DNA of 44,636 nucleotides. Source: Hyphomicrobiales bacterium (GTDB lineage: Bacteria > Pseudomonadota > Alphaproteobacteria > Rhizobiales > Beijerinckiaceae). The translations under genes and the position numbers were made by a program. The DNA is taken from NCBI GenBank assembly GCA_947455995.1, contig CANGQA010000012.1, positions 1-44,636 on the forward strand. Reading direction: 5' to 3'. Under the pieces are notes generated by a model that was not told the origin of the DNA, searched no databases, and saw only the letters and a program-made list of their open reading frames with translations. Each line of letters opens with the position of its first letter. The stretch's first letter is position 1. This document shows positions 11,247 through 21,310 of the stretch, one piece after another.

Positions 11247-12575
11247 ATGTCCGTCAATGTTTTGATGCCTGCACTGTCGCCCACGATGGAAAAGGGCAAT
11301 CTGTCCAAATGGCTGAAAAAGGAAGGCGATGTCATCAAATCCGGTGACGTACTTGCCGAGATCGAAACCGACAAGGCGACCATGGAGGTCGAAGCGGTCG
11401 ACGAGGGTATATTGGCTAAAATTATGGTGCCTGCAGGAACCAATGATGTGCCAGTCAACCAGTTGATTGCTGTAATTGCTTCTGAGGGCGAGACTATCTC
11501 GTCCATTGCAGCTGCACCCGCACCGGCCGCTGCAGCTGCACCTGCAGCAGCACCATCTTCAGCAGCACCTGCACCTGCTGCAGTAACGTCACCTGTTGCA
11601 GTATCCCATGCGCCACAGGGTGTGTCGGGATCCAAAGTTTTTGCTTCGCCTCTGGCCAAACGCATTGCAAAAGATGGCGGGTTGGATTTGTCCCGTGTTA
11701 CCGGAAGCGGACCGCATGGCCGCATTGTCGAACGCGATGTGCGCGCCGCGCTCGCTGGCGGTGTTTCTGCACCAAAACCTGTTGCTCCGTCTGTTTCTGC
11801 TCCGTTTGCGTCCCCCTCTGTTGCTCCAGCAATCAGTGATGACCAGACCCGCAAGCTGTTTACACCGGGCAGCTTTGACGAAATTCCGCATGACGGCATG
11901 CGCAGGACGATTGCCCGCCGCCTGACCGAAGCACGCCAAACTGTTCCGCAATTCTATTTGACAATGGATTGCGATATCGACGCACTGCTCAAGTTGCGTG
12001 AGCAGATCAATGCCTCCGCCCCGAAAGACAAAGAAGGCAAAGTGGCTTGGAAAGTCTCGGTCAACGATATGGTCATCAAGGCACTCGCCCTTGCTTTGGT
12101 GCGTGTGCCCGATGCCAATGTGACATGGACTGAAAGCGCAATGCTGAAGCACCATCATGCCGATGTTGGCGTGGCTGTCGCTTTGCCCGGCAACGGTTTG
12201 ATCACCCCGATCATCCGCAAGGCAGACACTGTTACCCTCTCGGGAATAGCCCTAGCGATGAAGGATTTTGCCACACGCGCCAAATCGCGCAAACTCAAAC
12301 CGGAAGAATATCAAGGTGGCACAACCGCTGTGTCCAATCTTGGTATGTTCGGCATCAAGGATTTCACAGCTGTGATCAATCCTCCCCATTCCACCATTCT
12401 GGCTGTGGGGGCGGGCGAGCAACGTGCTGTTGTTAAAAACGGCGCGCTGGCGATTGCCACCGTGATGAGCATCACTTTGTCTTGCGACCACCGTGCTGTT
12501 GACGGCGCTTTGGGGGCAGAACTGATTGCTGCTATCAAGGTGTTGATCGAAAACCCTTTGAGTTTGTTGGTTTAA
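11247..12575 (+). CDS. pdhC: Dihydrolipoamide acetyltransferase (PDH E2)
   Basis: Core of the pyruvate dehydrogenase complex, transferring acetyl groups from lipoamide to CoA. Domain order in 442 residues: lipoyl domain (1-80, Lys43), a long Ala/Pro/Ser linker, a peripheral subunit-binding domain (about 128-165, FASPLAKRIAKDGGLDLSRV), a second linker, then the catalytic acetyltransferase domain with His415 and Asp419 in the HRAVDG motif. It begins 12 bases after the pdhB stop with GGGGAG upstream. The single lipoyl domain is normal for this order, since E1-beta brings a second one. Confidence 0.97.
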   Translation: MSVNVLMPALSPTMEKGNLSKWLKKEGDVIKSGDVLAEIETDKATMEVEAVDEGILAKIMVPAGTNDVPVNQLIAVIASEGETISSIAAAPAPAAAAAPAAAPSSAAPAPAAVTSPVAVSHAPQGVSGSKVFASPLAKRIAKDGGLDLSRVTGSGPHGRIVERDVRAALAGGVSAPKPVAPSVSAPFASPSVAPAISDDQTRKLFTPGSFDEIPHDGMRRTIARRLTEARQTVPQFYLTMDCDIDALLKLREQINASAPKDKEGKVAWKVSVNDMVIKALALALVRVPDANVTWTESAMLKHHHADVGVAVALPGNGLITPIIRKADTVTLSGIALAMKDFATRAKSRKLKPEEYQGGTTAVSNLGMFGIKDFTAVINPPHSTILAVGAGEQRAVVKNGALAIATVMSITLSCDHRAVDGALGAELIAAIKVLIENPLSLLV

Positions 12576-12646
12576 TTCCCTTCTCGGTGTCAGCCTTTGT
12601 TTGAGGGTTGAAACTGTCGGCTGTGAGATTTCAAGGAGCAGCGATC

Positions 12647-14092
12647 ATGTCTGAAGCGGTTTATGATGTTCTGATTATCGGTGGTGGTCCGGGTGGATAT
12701 GTGACGGCGATCCGTTCGGCCCAACTGGGTTTCAAAACCGCATTGGTGGAACGTGAGCATCTTGGCGGGATTTGCCTCAACTGGGGCTGTATTCCAACCA
12801 AAGCCCTGCTTCGCTCCGCTGAAATTTATCACTATGCCACCCATGCCAGGGATTACGGCCTGACGTTGAACGGTTCGATGAGCGTTAATGTTGCTGATGT
12901 TGTCAAACGCTCCCGGGGCGTCTCACAACAACTCAACGGTGGCGTCGCGTTTCTGATGAAGAAAAACAAGGTCGATGTGATCTGGGGTGAAGCCAAGATC
13001 ACCAAAGTCGGTGAGGTTTCTGTCGGTAAATCCACCAAACCGGTGGTCGAACCGCAGAATCCTATCCCCAAAGGCGTGTTGGGTGAGGGTGTCTATAAAG
13101 CCAAGCATATCATCGTGGCCACAGGTGCGCGCCCGCGTGTGTTGCCGGGCATAGAGCCGGACAAAAATCTGATCTGGACCTATTTTGAAGCCATGGTGCC
13201 CAAAACAATGCCGAAATCCCTCATTGTGATGGGTTCAGGCGCTATCGGTATCGAATTTGCCTCGTTCTATCGCACGATGGGTGCCGATGTGACGGTTGTT
13301 GAGGTGATGAACCAGATCCTGCCTGTCGAAGACGCCGAAATTGCCGCTTTGGCCCGCAAAAGTTTTGAAAAGCAGGGCATCAAAATCCTGTCCGGTGCCA
13401 AGGTGCTGGGCGTGAAAAAGGGTGCTGACAGCGTCACCGCCAGCGTGCAGGATGAAAAGGGTACGACCACAGAGATCACAGCCGAGCGTTTGATCTCGGC
13501 AGTTGGTGTTGTCGGCAATATTGAAAATCTCGGTCTTGAAGCCTTGGGGGTCAAAACCGATCGCGGTTGCGTGGTAACCGATGGTCTGGGCCACACCAAT
13601 ATAGCCGGTATCTATGCCATCGGCGATGTGGCGGGCCCCCCCATGCTGGCGCACAAGGCCGAGCATGAAGGCGTGATCTGCATCGAAGGCATCAAGGGGC
13701 TGCATGTCCATCCGATGGACAAGTTGAAAATTCCGGGCTGTACCTATTGCCATCCGCAAGTGGCTTCGGTGGGCTTGACCGAAGCCAAAGCGAAAGAGCA
13801 GGGTTTTACCACCAAAGTGGGCCGCTTCTCGTTTATCGGCAACGGCAAGGCGATTGCCTTGGGCGAGCCCGAGGGCATGGTGAAAACCGTATTTGATGCC
13901 AAAACCGGAAAATTGCTCGGTGCTCACATGATCGGTGCGGAAGTAACCGAGTTGATTCAGGGCTATGTCGTGGCCATGACGCTGGAAACCACCGAAGAGG
14001 ATCTGATGCACACCGTGTTCCCGCATCCGACCCTGTCTGAAATGATGCATGAAAGCGTGCTCGATGCCTATGGGCGGGTTATCCACGCCTGA
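12647..14092 (+). CDS. lpdA: Dihydrolipoyl dehydrogenase (PDH E3)
   Basis: FAD enzyme that reoxidises the lipoyl groups of PdhB/PdhC with NAD. The ATG at 12647 follows AAGGAGC; a TTG at 12608 is in frame but less likely. In 481 residues there is an FAD-binding GGGPGGY motif at 12-18, the redox disulfide Cys43/Cys48 in GGICLNWGCIPTK, a second dinucleotide motif (GSGAIGIEFASFY), the FAD-binding GIYAIGDVAG segment, and the catalytic His-Glu pair in HPHPTLSE near the C-terminus. It is the last gene of the complex before lipA. Confidence 0.97.
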   Translation: MSEAVYDVLIIGGGPGGYVTAIRSAQLGFKTALVEREHLGGICLNWGCIPTKALLRSAEIYHYATHARDYGLTLNGSMSVNVADVVKRSRGVSQQLNGGVAFLMKKNKVDVIWGEAKITKVGEVSVGKSTKPVVEPQNPIPKGVLGEGVYKAKHIIVATGARPRVLPGIEPDKNLIWTYFEAMVPKTMPKSLIVMGSGAIGIEFASFYRTMGADVTVVEVMNQILPVEDAEIAALARKSFEKQGIKILSGAKVLGVKKGADSVTASVQDEKGTTTEITAERLISAVGVVGNIENLGLEALGVKTDRGCVVTDGLGHTNIAGIYAIGDVAGPPMLAHKAEHEGVICIEGIKGLHVHPMDKLKIPGCTYCHPQVASVGLTEAKAKEQGFTTKVGRFSFIGNGKAIALGEPEGMVKTVFDAKTGKLLGAHMIGAEVTELIQGYVVAMTLETTEEDLMHTVFPHPTLSEMMHESVLDAYGRVIHA

Positions 14093-14147
14093 CGGGGCGG
14101 AGGGGCGGCTTTTGTCTGACTATCTATTTCGATACGGTTGACCTATC

Positions 14148-14167
14148 TGATCGGGAGAACCCGATTG
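14148..14167 (+). other. Hairpin in the lipA leader
   Basis: ATCGGG (14150-14155), tetraloop AGAA, CCCGAT (14160-14165), extendable by two G-U pairs. It sits 29 bases before the lipA start. There is no T-run on the plus strand, so it looks like an mRNA leader stem rather than a terminator. Confidence 0.45.
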
Positions 14168-14195
14168 AAAAAACGTACAGCGAAACGAGTGTCCT

Positions 14196-15185
14196 ATGGC
14201 GACGGTGATTGACCTGCTCAACAAGGATCCGCGCAAAAAAGCGGCTTCGGCCGTGCGCCATCCCGAAAAGGCGCATCGGGCCGACCAGCCGATGATGCAA
14301 AAGCCTGACTGGATCAGGGTCAAAGCCCCCGGTTCGCCCAAATGGGCCGAAACACACGCGATTGTGAAAGAGCATAAACTCGTTACCGTCTGCGAGGAGG
14401 CGAGTTGCCCCAATATCGGCGAATGCTGGGAGAAAAAACACGCCACTTTCATGATCATGGGCGATACCTGCACGCGTGCCTGCTCGTTCTGCAATGTCAA
14501 AACCGGCATGCCGAACTCCCTTGATGCACTTGAGCCCGAGCACGTGGCCGATGCTGTTGCCAAACTCAGGCTCCATCATGTGGTGATCACGTCCGTTGAT
14601 CGTGATGATCTGGCTGACGGCGGGGCCGAGCATTTTGCCAAAACCATTCGCGCCATCCGATGTGCTGCCCCAGGCACCACCATTGAAATTCTCACCCCCG
14701 ATTTTCTGCGAAAAGAGGGCGCATTGGAAGTCGTGGTGGCGGCCAGACCGGATGTGTTCAACCACAATCTGGAAACGGTGGCCTCCAACTATCTGACTGT
14801 GAGGCCCGGTGCGCGCTATTTCCACTCGATCCGCCTGTTGCAGCGGGTCAAAGAGCTGGATTCCAGCATTTTCACCAAGTCCGGCATCATGGTCGGCTTG
14901 GGCGAGGAGCGCAACGAGGTGTTGCAGTTGATGGATGATCTGCGCTCGGCCGATGTCGATTTCCTCACCATCGGCCAATATTTGCAACCGACCAAAAAGC
15001 ACCATCCGGTGTTGGGCTTTGTTACCCCCGACGAATTCAAGGCCTATGAAACCGTGGCCTATACAAAGGGCTTCTTGCTGGTGTCCTCGACGCCGTTGAC
15101 GCGCTCGTCCCATCATGCGGGCGAGGATTTTGCCAAGCTCAAGGCGGCCCGTCTGGCCCAATCGCCAGTGGTTGCGACGCGCTGA
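14196..15185 (+). CDS. lipA: Lipoyl synthase
   Basis: Radical-SAM enzyme inserting two sulfurs into octanoyl groups on lipoyl domains; here it sits directly behind the PDH genes whose Lys43 residues it serves. The 329-residue protein has both required iron-sulfur motifs: auxiliary cluster Cys66, Cys71, Cys77 ([12 protein letters not shown]) and radical-SAM cluster Cys92, Cys96, Cys99 (CTRACSFC). The C-terminal SSHHAGED segment with its conserved serines is also present. Length is typical. The COQ10-like gene begins one base after the stop. Confidence 0.97.
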   Translation: MATVIDLLNKDPRKKAASAVRHPEKAHRADQPMMQKPDWIRVKAPGSPKWAETHAIVKEHKLVTVCEEASCPNIGECWEKKHATFMIMGDTCTRACSFCNVKTGMPNSLDALEPEHVADAVAKLRLHHVVITSVDRDDLADGGAEHFAKTIRAIRCAAPGTTIEILTPDFLRKEGALEVVVAARPDVFNHNLETVASNYLTVRPGARYFHSIRLLQRVKELDSSIFTKSGIMVGLGEERNEVLQLMDDLRSADVDFLTIGQYLQPTKKHHPVLGFVTPDEFKAYETVAYTKGFLLVSSTPLTRSSHHAGEDFAKLKAARLAQSPVVATR

Positions 15186-15186
15186 C

Positions 15187-15633
15187 ATGCCCAGTTTCCA
15201 ATCCTCGCGCGAGGTCCGCTTCACACCGCAACAGATGTTCGATCTGGTCGCCGACATCGAGGCCTATCCGCAATTCCTGCCGCTATGCGAAGGCCTGACC
15301 ATCCGCCGCCGCCTCACCAATGATGCCGGTCAGCAGGTGATGGTGGCGGATATGAGCGTCGGTTACAAATCCGTGCGCGAAACCTTTACCAGCCGCGTCA
15401 CGCTGGTGCCGGACAGCATGGATATTCTGGTCAGCTATCTCGAAGGCCCGTTCAGCCACCTCGACAACCGCTGGCATTTCACCCCGTCGGATACTGGCTG
15501 CAAAGTCTCATTTTACATCGACTACGAATTCAAAAGCCGCATGCTTGGCGTGCTGATGGGCGCAATGTTCGACAAGGCTTTTCGCAAGTTTTCGGAAGCG
15601 TTCGAGCAGCGGGCGGGAGAGATTTACGGGTAG
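15187..15633 (+). CDS. COQ10/RatA-like START-domain protein
   Basis: A 148-residue single-domain protein of the polyketide cyclase/START type (PSFQSSREVRFTPQQMFDLVADIEAYPQF compares with the COQ10 N-terminus; MFDKAFRKFSEAFEQRA helix at the end). In eukaryotes COQ10 binds ubiquinone; bacterial members are also annotated as RatA toxins that affect ribosome subunit joining. The ATG lies one base after the lipA stop, implying translational coupling. The lipA-COQ10 pairing is usual in Alphaproteobacteria and favours a quinone-binding role, but that is inference. Confidence 0.85.
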   Translation: MPSFQSSREVRFTPQQMFDLVADIEAYPQFLPLCEGLTIRRRLTNDAGQQVMVADMSVGYKSVRETFTSRVTLVPDSMDILVSYLEGPFSHLDNRWHFTPSDTGCKVSFYIDYEFKSRMLGVLMGAMFDKAFRKFSEAFEQRAGEIYG

Positions 15634-15721
15634 GGTGGTTGAAATTGATAGGGCCGTCTTTCATGTTCGTCCTCAAAAGGGCAAACAGATTTTGTTGGTG
15701 GCTGTTAATCGCTTCCAGTCG

Positions 15722-16210
15722 TCACAACGCTGCTTCAAACATATCCAATGCCTGATGGATTGACGCTTGCCGCACCGATTGGCGACCGATTTCACCGAAC
15801 TGGCAACGCTGGTGGACTGTTTCTTTGCCCTGGGCGGCGAGCGCGAAGTGGACGAGGCCGACGGGTTTTAGGCTGGTGCCGCCGCCCGGTCCGGCCACAC
15901 CGGTGATGGCGACAACGAGTGTGGCTTTGGAGCGCGCCAAACCGCCCTCGGCCATGGCAACAGCCACGTCACGGCTGACGGATCCATGCTCAGTGATCAA
16001 CCCGGTTGGCACGCCGACAAGCGCGGTCTTGGCGTCGTTGGAATAGGTGACAAAGCCACGGTCAAATACGTCGGATGAGCCTGCTATATCCGTCAAAAGG
16101 GCTGCAACAAGCCCGCCCGTGCAGCTTTCAACGGTGGCGAGGCGTATGCCTTTTTCGCGGCATTTGGTGAGCAGGTCAGTGGCACGGTTGGTCAATTCGG
16201 CGTCAAACAT
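15722..16210 (-). CDS. CinA C-terminal-type nicotinamide-nucleotide amidase
   Basis: The 162-residue protein corresponds to the stand-alone CinA C-terminal domain (PncC/YgaD type), which deamidates NMN to nicotinate mononucleotide in the pyridine nucleotide salvage cycle. The active-site serine is Ser29 in ATVESCTGGL; the TGVAGPGGGTSLKPVGLV segment is conserved. I chose ATG 16210, which follows GGAGAGG with better spacing than the in-frame GTG at 16216. It lies 12 bases after ispDF on the same strand and convergent with the COQ10-like gene, the standard position in Rhizobiales. Confidence 0.92.
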   Translation of the reverse strand: MFDAELTNRATDLLTKCREKGIRLATVESCTGGLVAALLTDIAGSSDVFDRGFVTYSNDAKTALVGVPTGLITEHGSVSRDVAVAMAEGGLARSKATLVVAITGVAGPGGGTSLKPVGLVHFALAAQGKETVHQRCQFGEIGRQSVRQASIHQALDMFEAAL

Positions 16211-16222
16211 GGTCACCTCTCC

Positions 16223-17458
16223 TCAATCCGGCAGTAGAACAGTGGCAATGGCTTGCGCTGCCAATCCTTCACCGCGTCCGGTAAAGCCCATTTTTTCCGA
16301 TGTCGTTGCTTTTAAGCCAATTTTTGTGGTTGGCAAACCGCATAACCGGCTGAGCACAGTCAGAATTGCATTGCGATGGGGTCCCAGACGCGGTGTTTCG
16401 CAGACAAGGGTGATGTCCACATGCACCAAGCGCCCGCCGCGCTCGCGGATGCGCCCGACCGCGAATTGCACAAAGCGGTCGGAAGAGGCGCCACGCCATT
16501 GTTCGTCGGAGGGTGGAAAATGCTGGCCGATATCGCCATCGGCCAAGGCCCCCAAAAGCGCATCGGTCAAGGCATGCAAGATGACATCACCATCGGAATG
16601 GGCGCGCACGCCTCGATCATGGGCGATCCTGACGCCGCCCAACCAGACATGGTCACCCTTGGTGAAGGCGTGGACATCATAGCCCAATCCGGTCACGGGG
16701 ATCATGTCGGCCTGCATCCGTCTCTCACTCATGCGGAAATCATCCTCCAGTGTCAGTTTGATATTGTCGCGGTCGCCCGCAAAAAAGCTGACTTTATGGC
16801 CTGCCAATTCCATGACAGCAGCGTCGTCGGTCAAATCATTTTGTCCCGTTTGAACGGCTTTGCGATGCGCGGCAAGCAAGGCGGCAAATTCGAACACTTG
16901 CGGGGTTTGTACGGCGCGCAATGTCGTACGATCCGCTGTGCCGTCAACACGGCCCTCAGCATCCACCCATTTCAGCGTATCGGTCACTGCAAGCGCGGGA
17001 ACAGCTGCAATGGTTTGATCGGCCATCGCCAAGGCGCGATCGAGTAAATCGCCAGACACAAAAGGGCGGGCGGCATCATGGATCAGCACAGACGTGTTTA
17101 TTCGATTGTCGGCTTGCAAGGCACTCTGCAAAGCACTCTGCAAAGCCTCCAATCCTGCTTTGACTGAGCCTTGCCGCGTTTGTCCGCCAGCAATTGCAGG
17201 CATCATGCGTGTTTGGTCTGCATGATCGAGCTGGTCGATGCAGGCTTGGTAAAGTGCCAGATCATCAGGATGGATCACGCATTGCACCGGCCCGATGCGG
17301 GGATCGGCAAGGAGGGCTTTCAAGGTATGGACCAGGACTTCAGTCCCCATCAGCAAGCGGTATTGCTTTGGCACACCATGGCCTGCCCGATGGCCGCGTC
17401 CAGCTGCGACCAGAACGAGGGGCACAGAAGATCGGTGTTGATTTGATTTTGTGTTCAT
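16223..17458 (-). CDS. ispDF: Bifunctional IspD/IspF enzyme of the MEP pathway
   Basis: Fusion of 2-C-methylerythritol 4-phosphate cytidylyltransferase (about residues 10-235) with 2-C-methylerythritol 2,4-cyclodiphosphate synthase (about 250-411), steps three and five of isoprenoid synthesis. IspD motifs: [12 protein letters not shown] nucleotide loop, [20 protein letters not shown]. IspF motifs: GLGYDVHAF metal ligands, [16 protein letters not shown], and [14 protein letters not shown] at the end. The fusion is typical of this order. I start it at ATG 17458 (MNTKSNQ); a TTG at 17494 is possible. A 12-bp in-frame duplication is noted separately. Confidence 0.95.
   Translation of the reverse strand: MNTKSNQHRSSVPLVLVAAGRGHRAGHGVPKQYRLLMGTEVLVHTLKALLADPRIGPVQCVIHPDDLALYQACIDQLDHADQTRMMPAIAGGQTRQGSVKAGLEALQSALQSALQADNRINTSVLIHDAARPFVSGDLLDRALAMADQTIAAVPALAVTDTLKWVDAEGRVDGTADRTTLRAVQTPQVFEFAALLAAHRKAVQTGQNDLTDDAAVMELAGHKVSFFAGDRDNIKLTLEDDFRMSERRMQADMIPVTGLGYDVHAFTKGDHVWLGGVRIAHDRGVRAHSDGDVILHALTDALLGALADGDIGQHFPPSDEQWRGASSDRFVQFAVGRIRERGGRLVHVDITLVCETPRLGPHRNAILTVLSRLCGLPTTKIGLKATTSEKMGFTGRGEGLAAQAIATVLLPD
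17121..17144 (-). repeat. In-frame 12-bp tandem duplication inside ispDF
   Basis: GCACTCTGCAAA is repeated perfectly (17121-17132 and 17133-17144), with a degenerate third copy beside it. It encodes a repeated SALQ tetrapeptide in an IspD surface segment. The multiple of three keeps the frame; likely a slippage event. Confidence 0.7.
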
Positions 17459-17597
17459 AGATTGTTTGATGTCGCGGAAAATTGATCTGGTCAACCAAGG
17501 AAACGAAAGACAGGTTATTTCGGACCTGTTTTGTGCAACTCATTTTGCCGCACTGCAAAAAATACGATAAGAGGGAGGAACAACGCGCAAAGAGTTC

Positions 17598-18662
17598 ATG
17601 ATAACCGAGATCATCCGGATGGCAGTGCCTGCTTTAAAAATCGGATCCCTGCAGCTTGATGGCTGTACGGCCGTTGCACCGATGTCCGGTGTCAGCGATA
17701 TCGGCTTTCGCCGGATCGCACGGCGTTTTGGTGCGTCGATGGTGGTGTCCGAGATGGTGGCGTCCGACCAGTTGGTGCTTGGCGACCATGAATCCGTGTT
17801 GCGGGCCGAAGGGCAGGGGGTCGATCCGCATATCGTGCAATTGGCGGGTTGTGATCCGCATTGGATGGGCGAGGCGGCAAGGATGTCGGAGGCGTCGGGC
17901 GCGGCTGTGGTCGATATCAATATGGGTTGTCCCGCCAAAAAGGTCACGGGTGGCGAGGCCGGATCAGCGCTGATGCGCGATCTTGATCATGCTTTGCGCC
18001 TGATCGATGCCTGTGTCGCCGCTGTGAGCATTCCGGTGACCGTTAAAATGCGGTTAGGTTGGGATCATCAATCGCTGAATGCCCCCGAGCTGGCCAAGCG
18101 GGCCGAACAGTCAGGTGTCGCGCTGGTCACCGTGCATGGACGGACCCGCTGCCAGTTCTACAAAGGTCAGGCCGATTGGACCGCCGTTGCGGCGGTCAAA
18201 CAAGTGGTATCTATTCCCGTTCTGGTCAATGGCGATGGTCATACGCTCGCCGATGCCCGTCTGATGTTGGCCCAATCAGGGGCCGATGGTGTGATGATCG
18301 GTCGTGCTGCCATGGGACAGCCTTGGTTGGTCGGCGATATTGCCCGTGGTTTGATTGATGCTGGCGCTTCGACTCTGCCAGATCACCCGCTTGACATCAA
18401 AAGTGCGGCGGCCTTGGAGCATTATGACAGTCTGTTGTCGGTCTATGGTCATGCCATGGGGATCCGTCACGCCCGCAAACATCTGGCCGCCTATGCCGAG
18501 CATAATGCCGATCCGGCGGTTTTCACTCCGGCCCATCGTTTGCGCCTTGTTACGAGTTCCGATCCGCAAGAGGTCCGATCCTTGCTTGCCCTTATTTTCG
18601 CCACACAAAAGCCAAGGCCTGTTTCTAGTGATTTGAGCCAGCAAGGATGTGATTATGAGTGA
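17598..18662 (+). CDS. dusB: tRNA-dihydrouridine synthase DusB (NifR3)
   Basis: FMN enzyme reducing uridines in tRNA. The 354-residue barrel shows the Dus signatures: [14 protein letters not shown] near the N-terminus, catalytic Cys111 in [39 protein letters not shown], and the FMN phosphate loop [17 protein letters not shown]. The start at 17598 is provisional; ATG 17619 (MAVPALKIG) is an alternative and would look more family-like. It heads the ntr operon, the classical nifR3-ntrB-ntrC arrangement, and its last 8 bases overlap the ntrB start. Confidence 0.95.
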   Translation: MITEIIRMAVPALKIGSLQLDGCTAVAPMSGVSDIGFRRIARRFGASMVVSEMVASDQLVLGDHESVLRAEGQGVDPHIVQLAGCDPHWMGEAARMSEASGAAVVDINMGCPAKKVTGGEAGSALMRDLDHALRLIDACVAAVSIPVTVKMRLGWDHQSLNAPELAKRAEQSGVALVTVHGRTRCQFYKGQADWTAVAAVKQVVSIPVLVNGDGHTLADARLMLAQSGADGVMIGRAAMGQPWLVGDIARGLIDAGASTLPDHPLDIKSAAALEHYDSLLSVYGHAMGIRHARKHLAAYAEHNADPAVFTPAHRLRLVTSSDPQEVRSLLALIFATQKPRPVSSDLSQQGCDYE

Positions 18663-19782
18663 GCCTCTCCCACCTCTCCAATCCATGCGCGCGGAAGCCA
18701 TTATCGGTCTGCTGCCTTTGCCCGTGATGGTCGTGAACAACTCGGATCAGGTGATCGAGGCCAATTCTGCGGCGGAATCTTTCTTCCAGACCAGCCGGAG
18801 CATGCTTAAACGGTTGTTTTTGAAACAATTGCTTCCATTCGGCTCGCCCGTGCTCGAATTGGTGAAGGCCGCCCGCGCCAGCGGCGGCAGCTATAATGAG
18901 TATCGGATTGATCTCGGCACGCCCCGTATCGGGCTTGATCGCATCGTTGATGTGTTCATAGCGCCCACGGGTGACAATCAGGAAGAGGTTGTCATTGTGC
19001 TTCAAGAAAAGACAATTGCTGAAAAAATAGACAGACAGCTGACGCATAGAGGGGCAGTTCGTTCGATCTCAGCCATGGGATCGATGCTGGCCCATGAAAT
19101 AAAGAACCCGCTTTCTGGTATTCGCGGTGCCGCCCAATTGTTGGAACTTTCGGCTTCCGATGAGGATCGTGAGCTGACCCAGCTCATTTGTGATGAAACC
19201 GACCGGATTGTGACGCTTGTCGATCGTTTCGAGGATTTTGCTGATGGAAGGCCCTTGCAGCAAGAGACGGTCAACATCCATATCGTGCTGGAACATGTTA
19301 AAAAACTGGCTATGTCTGGCTTTGCCCGCCACATCCGTTTCACTGAATCCTATGATCCTTCCTTGCCTCCAATGATGGGCAACCGCGATCAGCTTGTGCA
19401 AGTTTTTCTCAATCTGGTTAAAAATGCAGCAGAAGCGATTGGACGTGATACTGTGGATGGCACCATCGAGCTCACTTCTGCATTCAGGCCCGGTGTGCGT
19501 ATGAGTGTCAATGGACGACCGGGAAAAGTGGCACTGCCACTTGAAATCTGCGTGCGGGACAACGGTCCCGGCATCCCTTCCGAATTGACCCGACACTTGT
19601 TCGAGCCGTTTTTCTCGACCAAGAATTCTGGAAGTGGCCTCGGTCTTGCATTGGTTGCAAAGATCATTGGAGACCATGGCGGCGTGATTGAGTTTGATAC
19701 GGTTCCGAGACGGACGACATTCCGGATTCTGATGCCCATGCATATCGCCCGCGATGGTCGCACGGCTGAAACGGAGATTTAG
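18655..19782 (+). CDS. ntrB: Nitrogen regulation sensor kinase NtrB
   Basis: Cytosolic histidine kinase/phosphatase for NtrC that senses nitrogen state through PII proteins. The ATG at 18655 follows AAGGA with 8-base spacing and overlaps the end of dusB by 8 bases, implying coupled translation. In 375 residues: PAS domain (about 15-125), phosphoacceptor His147 in [19 protein letters not shown], and a GHKL ATPase domain with N-box [11 protein letters not shown]1 RDNGPGIP and G2 GSGLGLALV. No membrane segment, as expected for NtrB. ntrC begins 2 bases after the stop. Confidence 0.96.
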   Translation: MSEPLPPLQSMRAEAIIGLLPLPVMVVNNSDQVIEANSAAESFFQTSRSMLKRLFLKQLLPFGSPVLELVKAARASGGSYNEYRIDLGTPRIGLDRIVDVFIAPTGDNQEEVVIVLQEKTIAEKIDRQLTHRGAVRSISAMGSMLAHEIKNPLSGIRGAAQLLELSASDEDRELTQLICDETDRIVTLVDRFEDFADGRPLQQETVNIHIVLEHVKKLAMSGFARHIRFTESYDPSLPPMMGNRDQLVQVFLNLVKNAAEAIGRDTVDGTIELTSAFRPGVRMSVNGRPGKVALPLEICVRDNGPGIPSELTRHLFEPFFSTKNSGSGLGLALVAKIIGDHGGVIEFDTVPRRTTFRILMPMHIARDGRTAETEI

Positions 19783-19784
19783 GA

Positions 19785-21233
19785 ATGCCGCAAGGCACAA
19801 TTTTGGTAGCTGACGATGACGCCGCAATCCGCACAGTGCTGTCACAGGCCTTGGGGCGTGCAGGTTATGAGGTAAGAACAACCGGGCAGGCGGGGACGTT
19901 GTATCGCTGGGCTGCTGCTGGCGAGGGCGATCTGATCATCACAGATGTCGTGATGCCCGATGAAAACGGTTTCGATCTGGTTCCCCGCATCAAAAAAGTG
20001 CGTCCTGATATTCCGATCATCGTGATGAGCGCACAAAATACTTTTATGACCGCCATTCGCGCAAGTGAGCGCGGAGCTTATGAATATCTGCCCAAACCCT
20101 TTGATCTGAAAGAGTTGATCGCCATTGTTGGGCGAGCTATGAGCCGTCCACGATCAACGGTCCATGAAGATCCCGAGAATCCCGAAGATATCCCTTTGGT
20201 AGGTCGTTCTCCGGCCATGCAAGAGCTTTACAGGGCTCTGGCGCGGTTGATGCAGACAGATTTGACTGTGATGATCATGGGTGAATCCGGTACAGGCAAA
20301 GAGCTGGTCGCCCGTGCCTTGCATGATTATGGCAAGCGTCGGCGCGGCCCGTTTGTACCGGTCAATATGGCGGCTATTCCGCGCGATTTGATCGAAAGCG
20401 AATTGTTCGGTCATGAAAAAGGATCATTTACTGGTGCGCTCAATCGCGCATCTGGACGCTTCGAGCAAGCCGAAGGCGGAACCCTGTTTCTCGATGAAAT
20501 CGGCGATATGCCGATGGATGCACAGACGCGCTTGTTGCGGGTGTTGCAGCAGGGCGAATATACAACGGTTGGCGGCCGGACACCGATCAAAACCAATGTG
20601 CGAATTGTTGCCGCCACCAATAAAGACCTTCGTGGTGCGATCAGGCAGGGACTATTCCGAGAGGATTTGTTCTTCCGTTTGAATGTTGTTCCGTTGCGCT
20701 TGCCACCTTTGCGTGAGCGCAGCGAGGATATTCCGGATCTGGTCAGGCATTTCTTTACCATTGCCGAGAAAGAAGGCCTGCCGCGCAAGCAGATTGATGT
20801 GGGTGCGCTTGACCGGCTGAAACGGCATCGCTGGCCCGGCAACATCCGTGAACTGGAAAATCTGGTTCGTCGTCTGGCGGCCCTCTATCCTCAAGAAACC
20901 ATTGTTGAATCCCTGATCGAAGCTGAGTTGGCAGAACCAGAATCTTATGCCGCAGAGGGTTTCGAGCCCAAAACGCATAGCCAGCCTCTCACTTTGGCCG
21001 AGTCGATCGAACAACATCTGGAGACCTATTTTGCCCAGTTTGGCAATGATATTCCTCCTCCCGGCCTCTATCATCGCATTCTGCGCGAGCTGGAAGCACC
21101 ATTGATTACCGTGTCGCTGGCTGCAACACGTGGCAACCAGATCAAAGCTGCCGAAATGTTAGGGCTGAACCGTAATACCCTTCGTAAAAAAATCAGAGAT
21201 CTGGAATTGCCGGTTGTCAGAACGCTGCGTTGA
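19785..21233 (+). CDS. ntrC: Nitrogen regulation response regulator NtrC
   Basis: Sigma-54 enhancer-binding activator of nitrogen assimilation genes. The 482-residue protein has a receiver domain (Asp54 phosphoacceptor), AAA+ domain (Walker A GESGTGKE at about 166-173, Walker [10 protein letters not shown], arginine-finger region [10 protein letters not shown]), and a Fis-type helix-turn-helix at the end ([20 protein letters not shown]). The sigma-54 contact loop reads GSFTGA rather than the consensus GAFTGA; the essential Thr and Gly are kept. It is two bases behind ntrB. Normal length. Confidence 0.96.
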   Translation: MPQGTILVADDDAAIRTVLSQALGRAGYEVRTTGQAGTLYRWAAAGEGDLIITDVVMPDENGFDLVPRIKKVRPDIPIIVMSAQNTFMTAIRASERGAYEYLPKPFDLKELIAIVGRAMSRPRSTVHEDPENPEDIPLVGRSPAMQELYRALARLMQTDLTVMIMGESGTGKELVARALHDYGKRRRGPFVPVNMAAIPRDLIESELFGHEKGSFTGALNRASGRFEQAEGGTLFLDEIGDMPMDAQTRLLRVLQQGEYTTVGGRTPIKTNVRIVAATNKDLRGAIRQGLFREDLFFRLNVVPLRLPPLRERSEDIPDLVRHFFTIAEKEGLPRKQIDVGALDRLKRHRWPGNIRELENLVRRLAALYPQETIVESLIEAELAEPESYAAEGFEPKTHSQPLTLAESIEQHLETYFAQFGNDIPPPGLYHRILRELEAPLITVSLAATRGNQIKAAEMLGLNRNTLRKKIRDLELPVVRTLR

Positions 21234-21310
21234 CACTTAATGCTTTCGTCAAAGCCAGTGTTGCTTTATTGCAACGTATGACTGTTGCTGATGAAAGTGC
21301 ATGATTCTTG

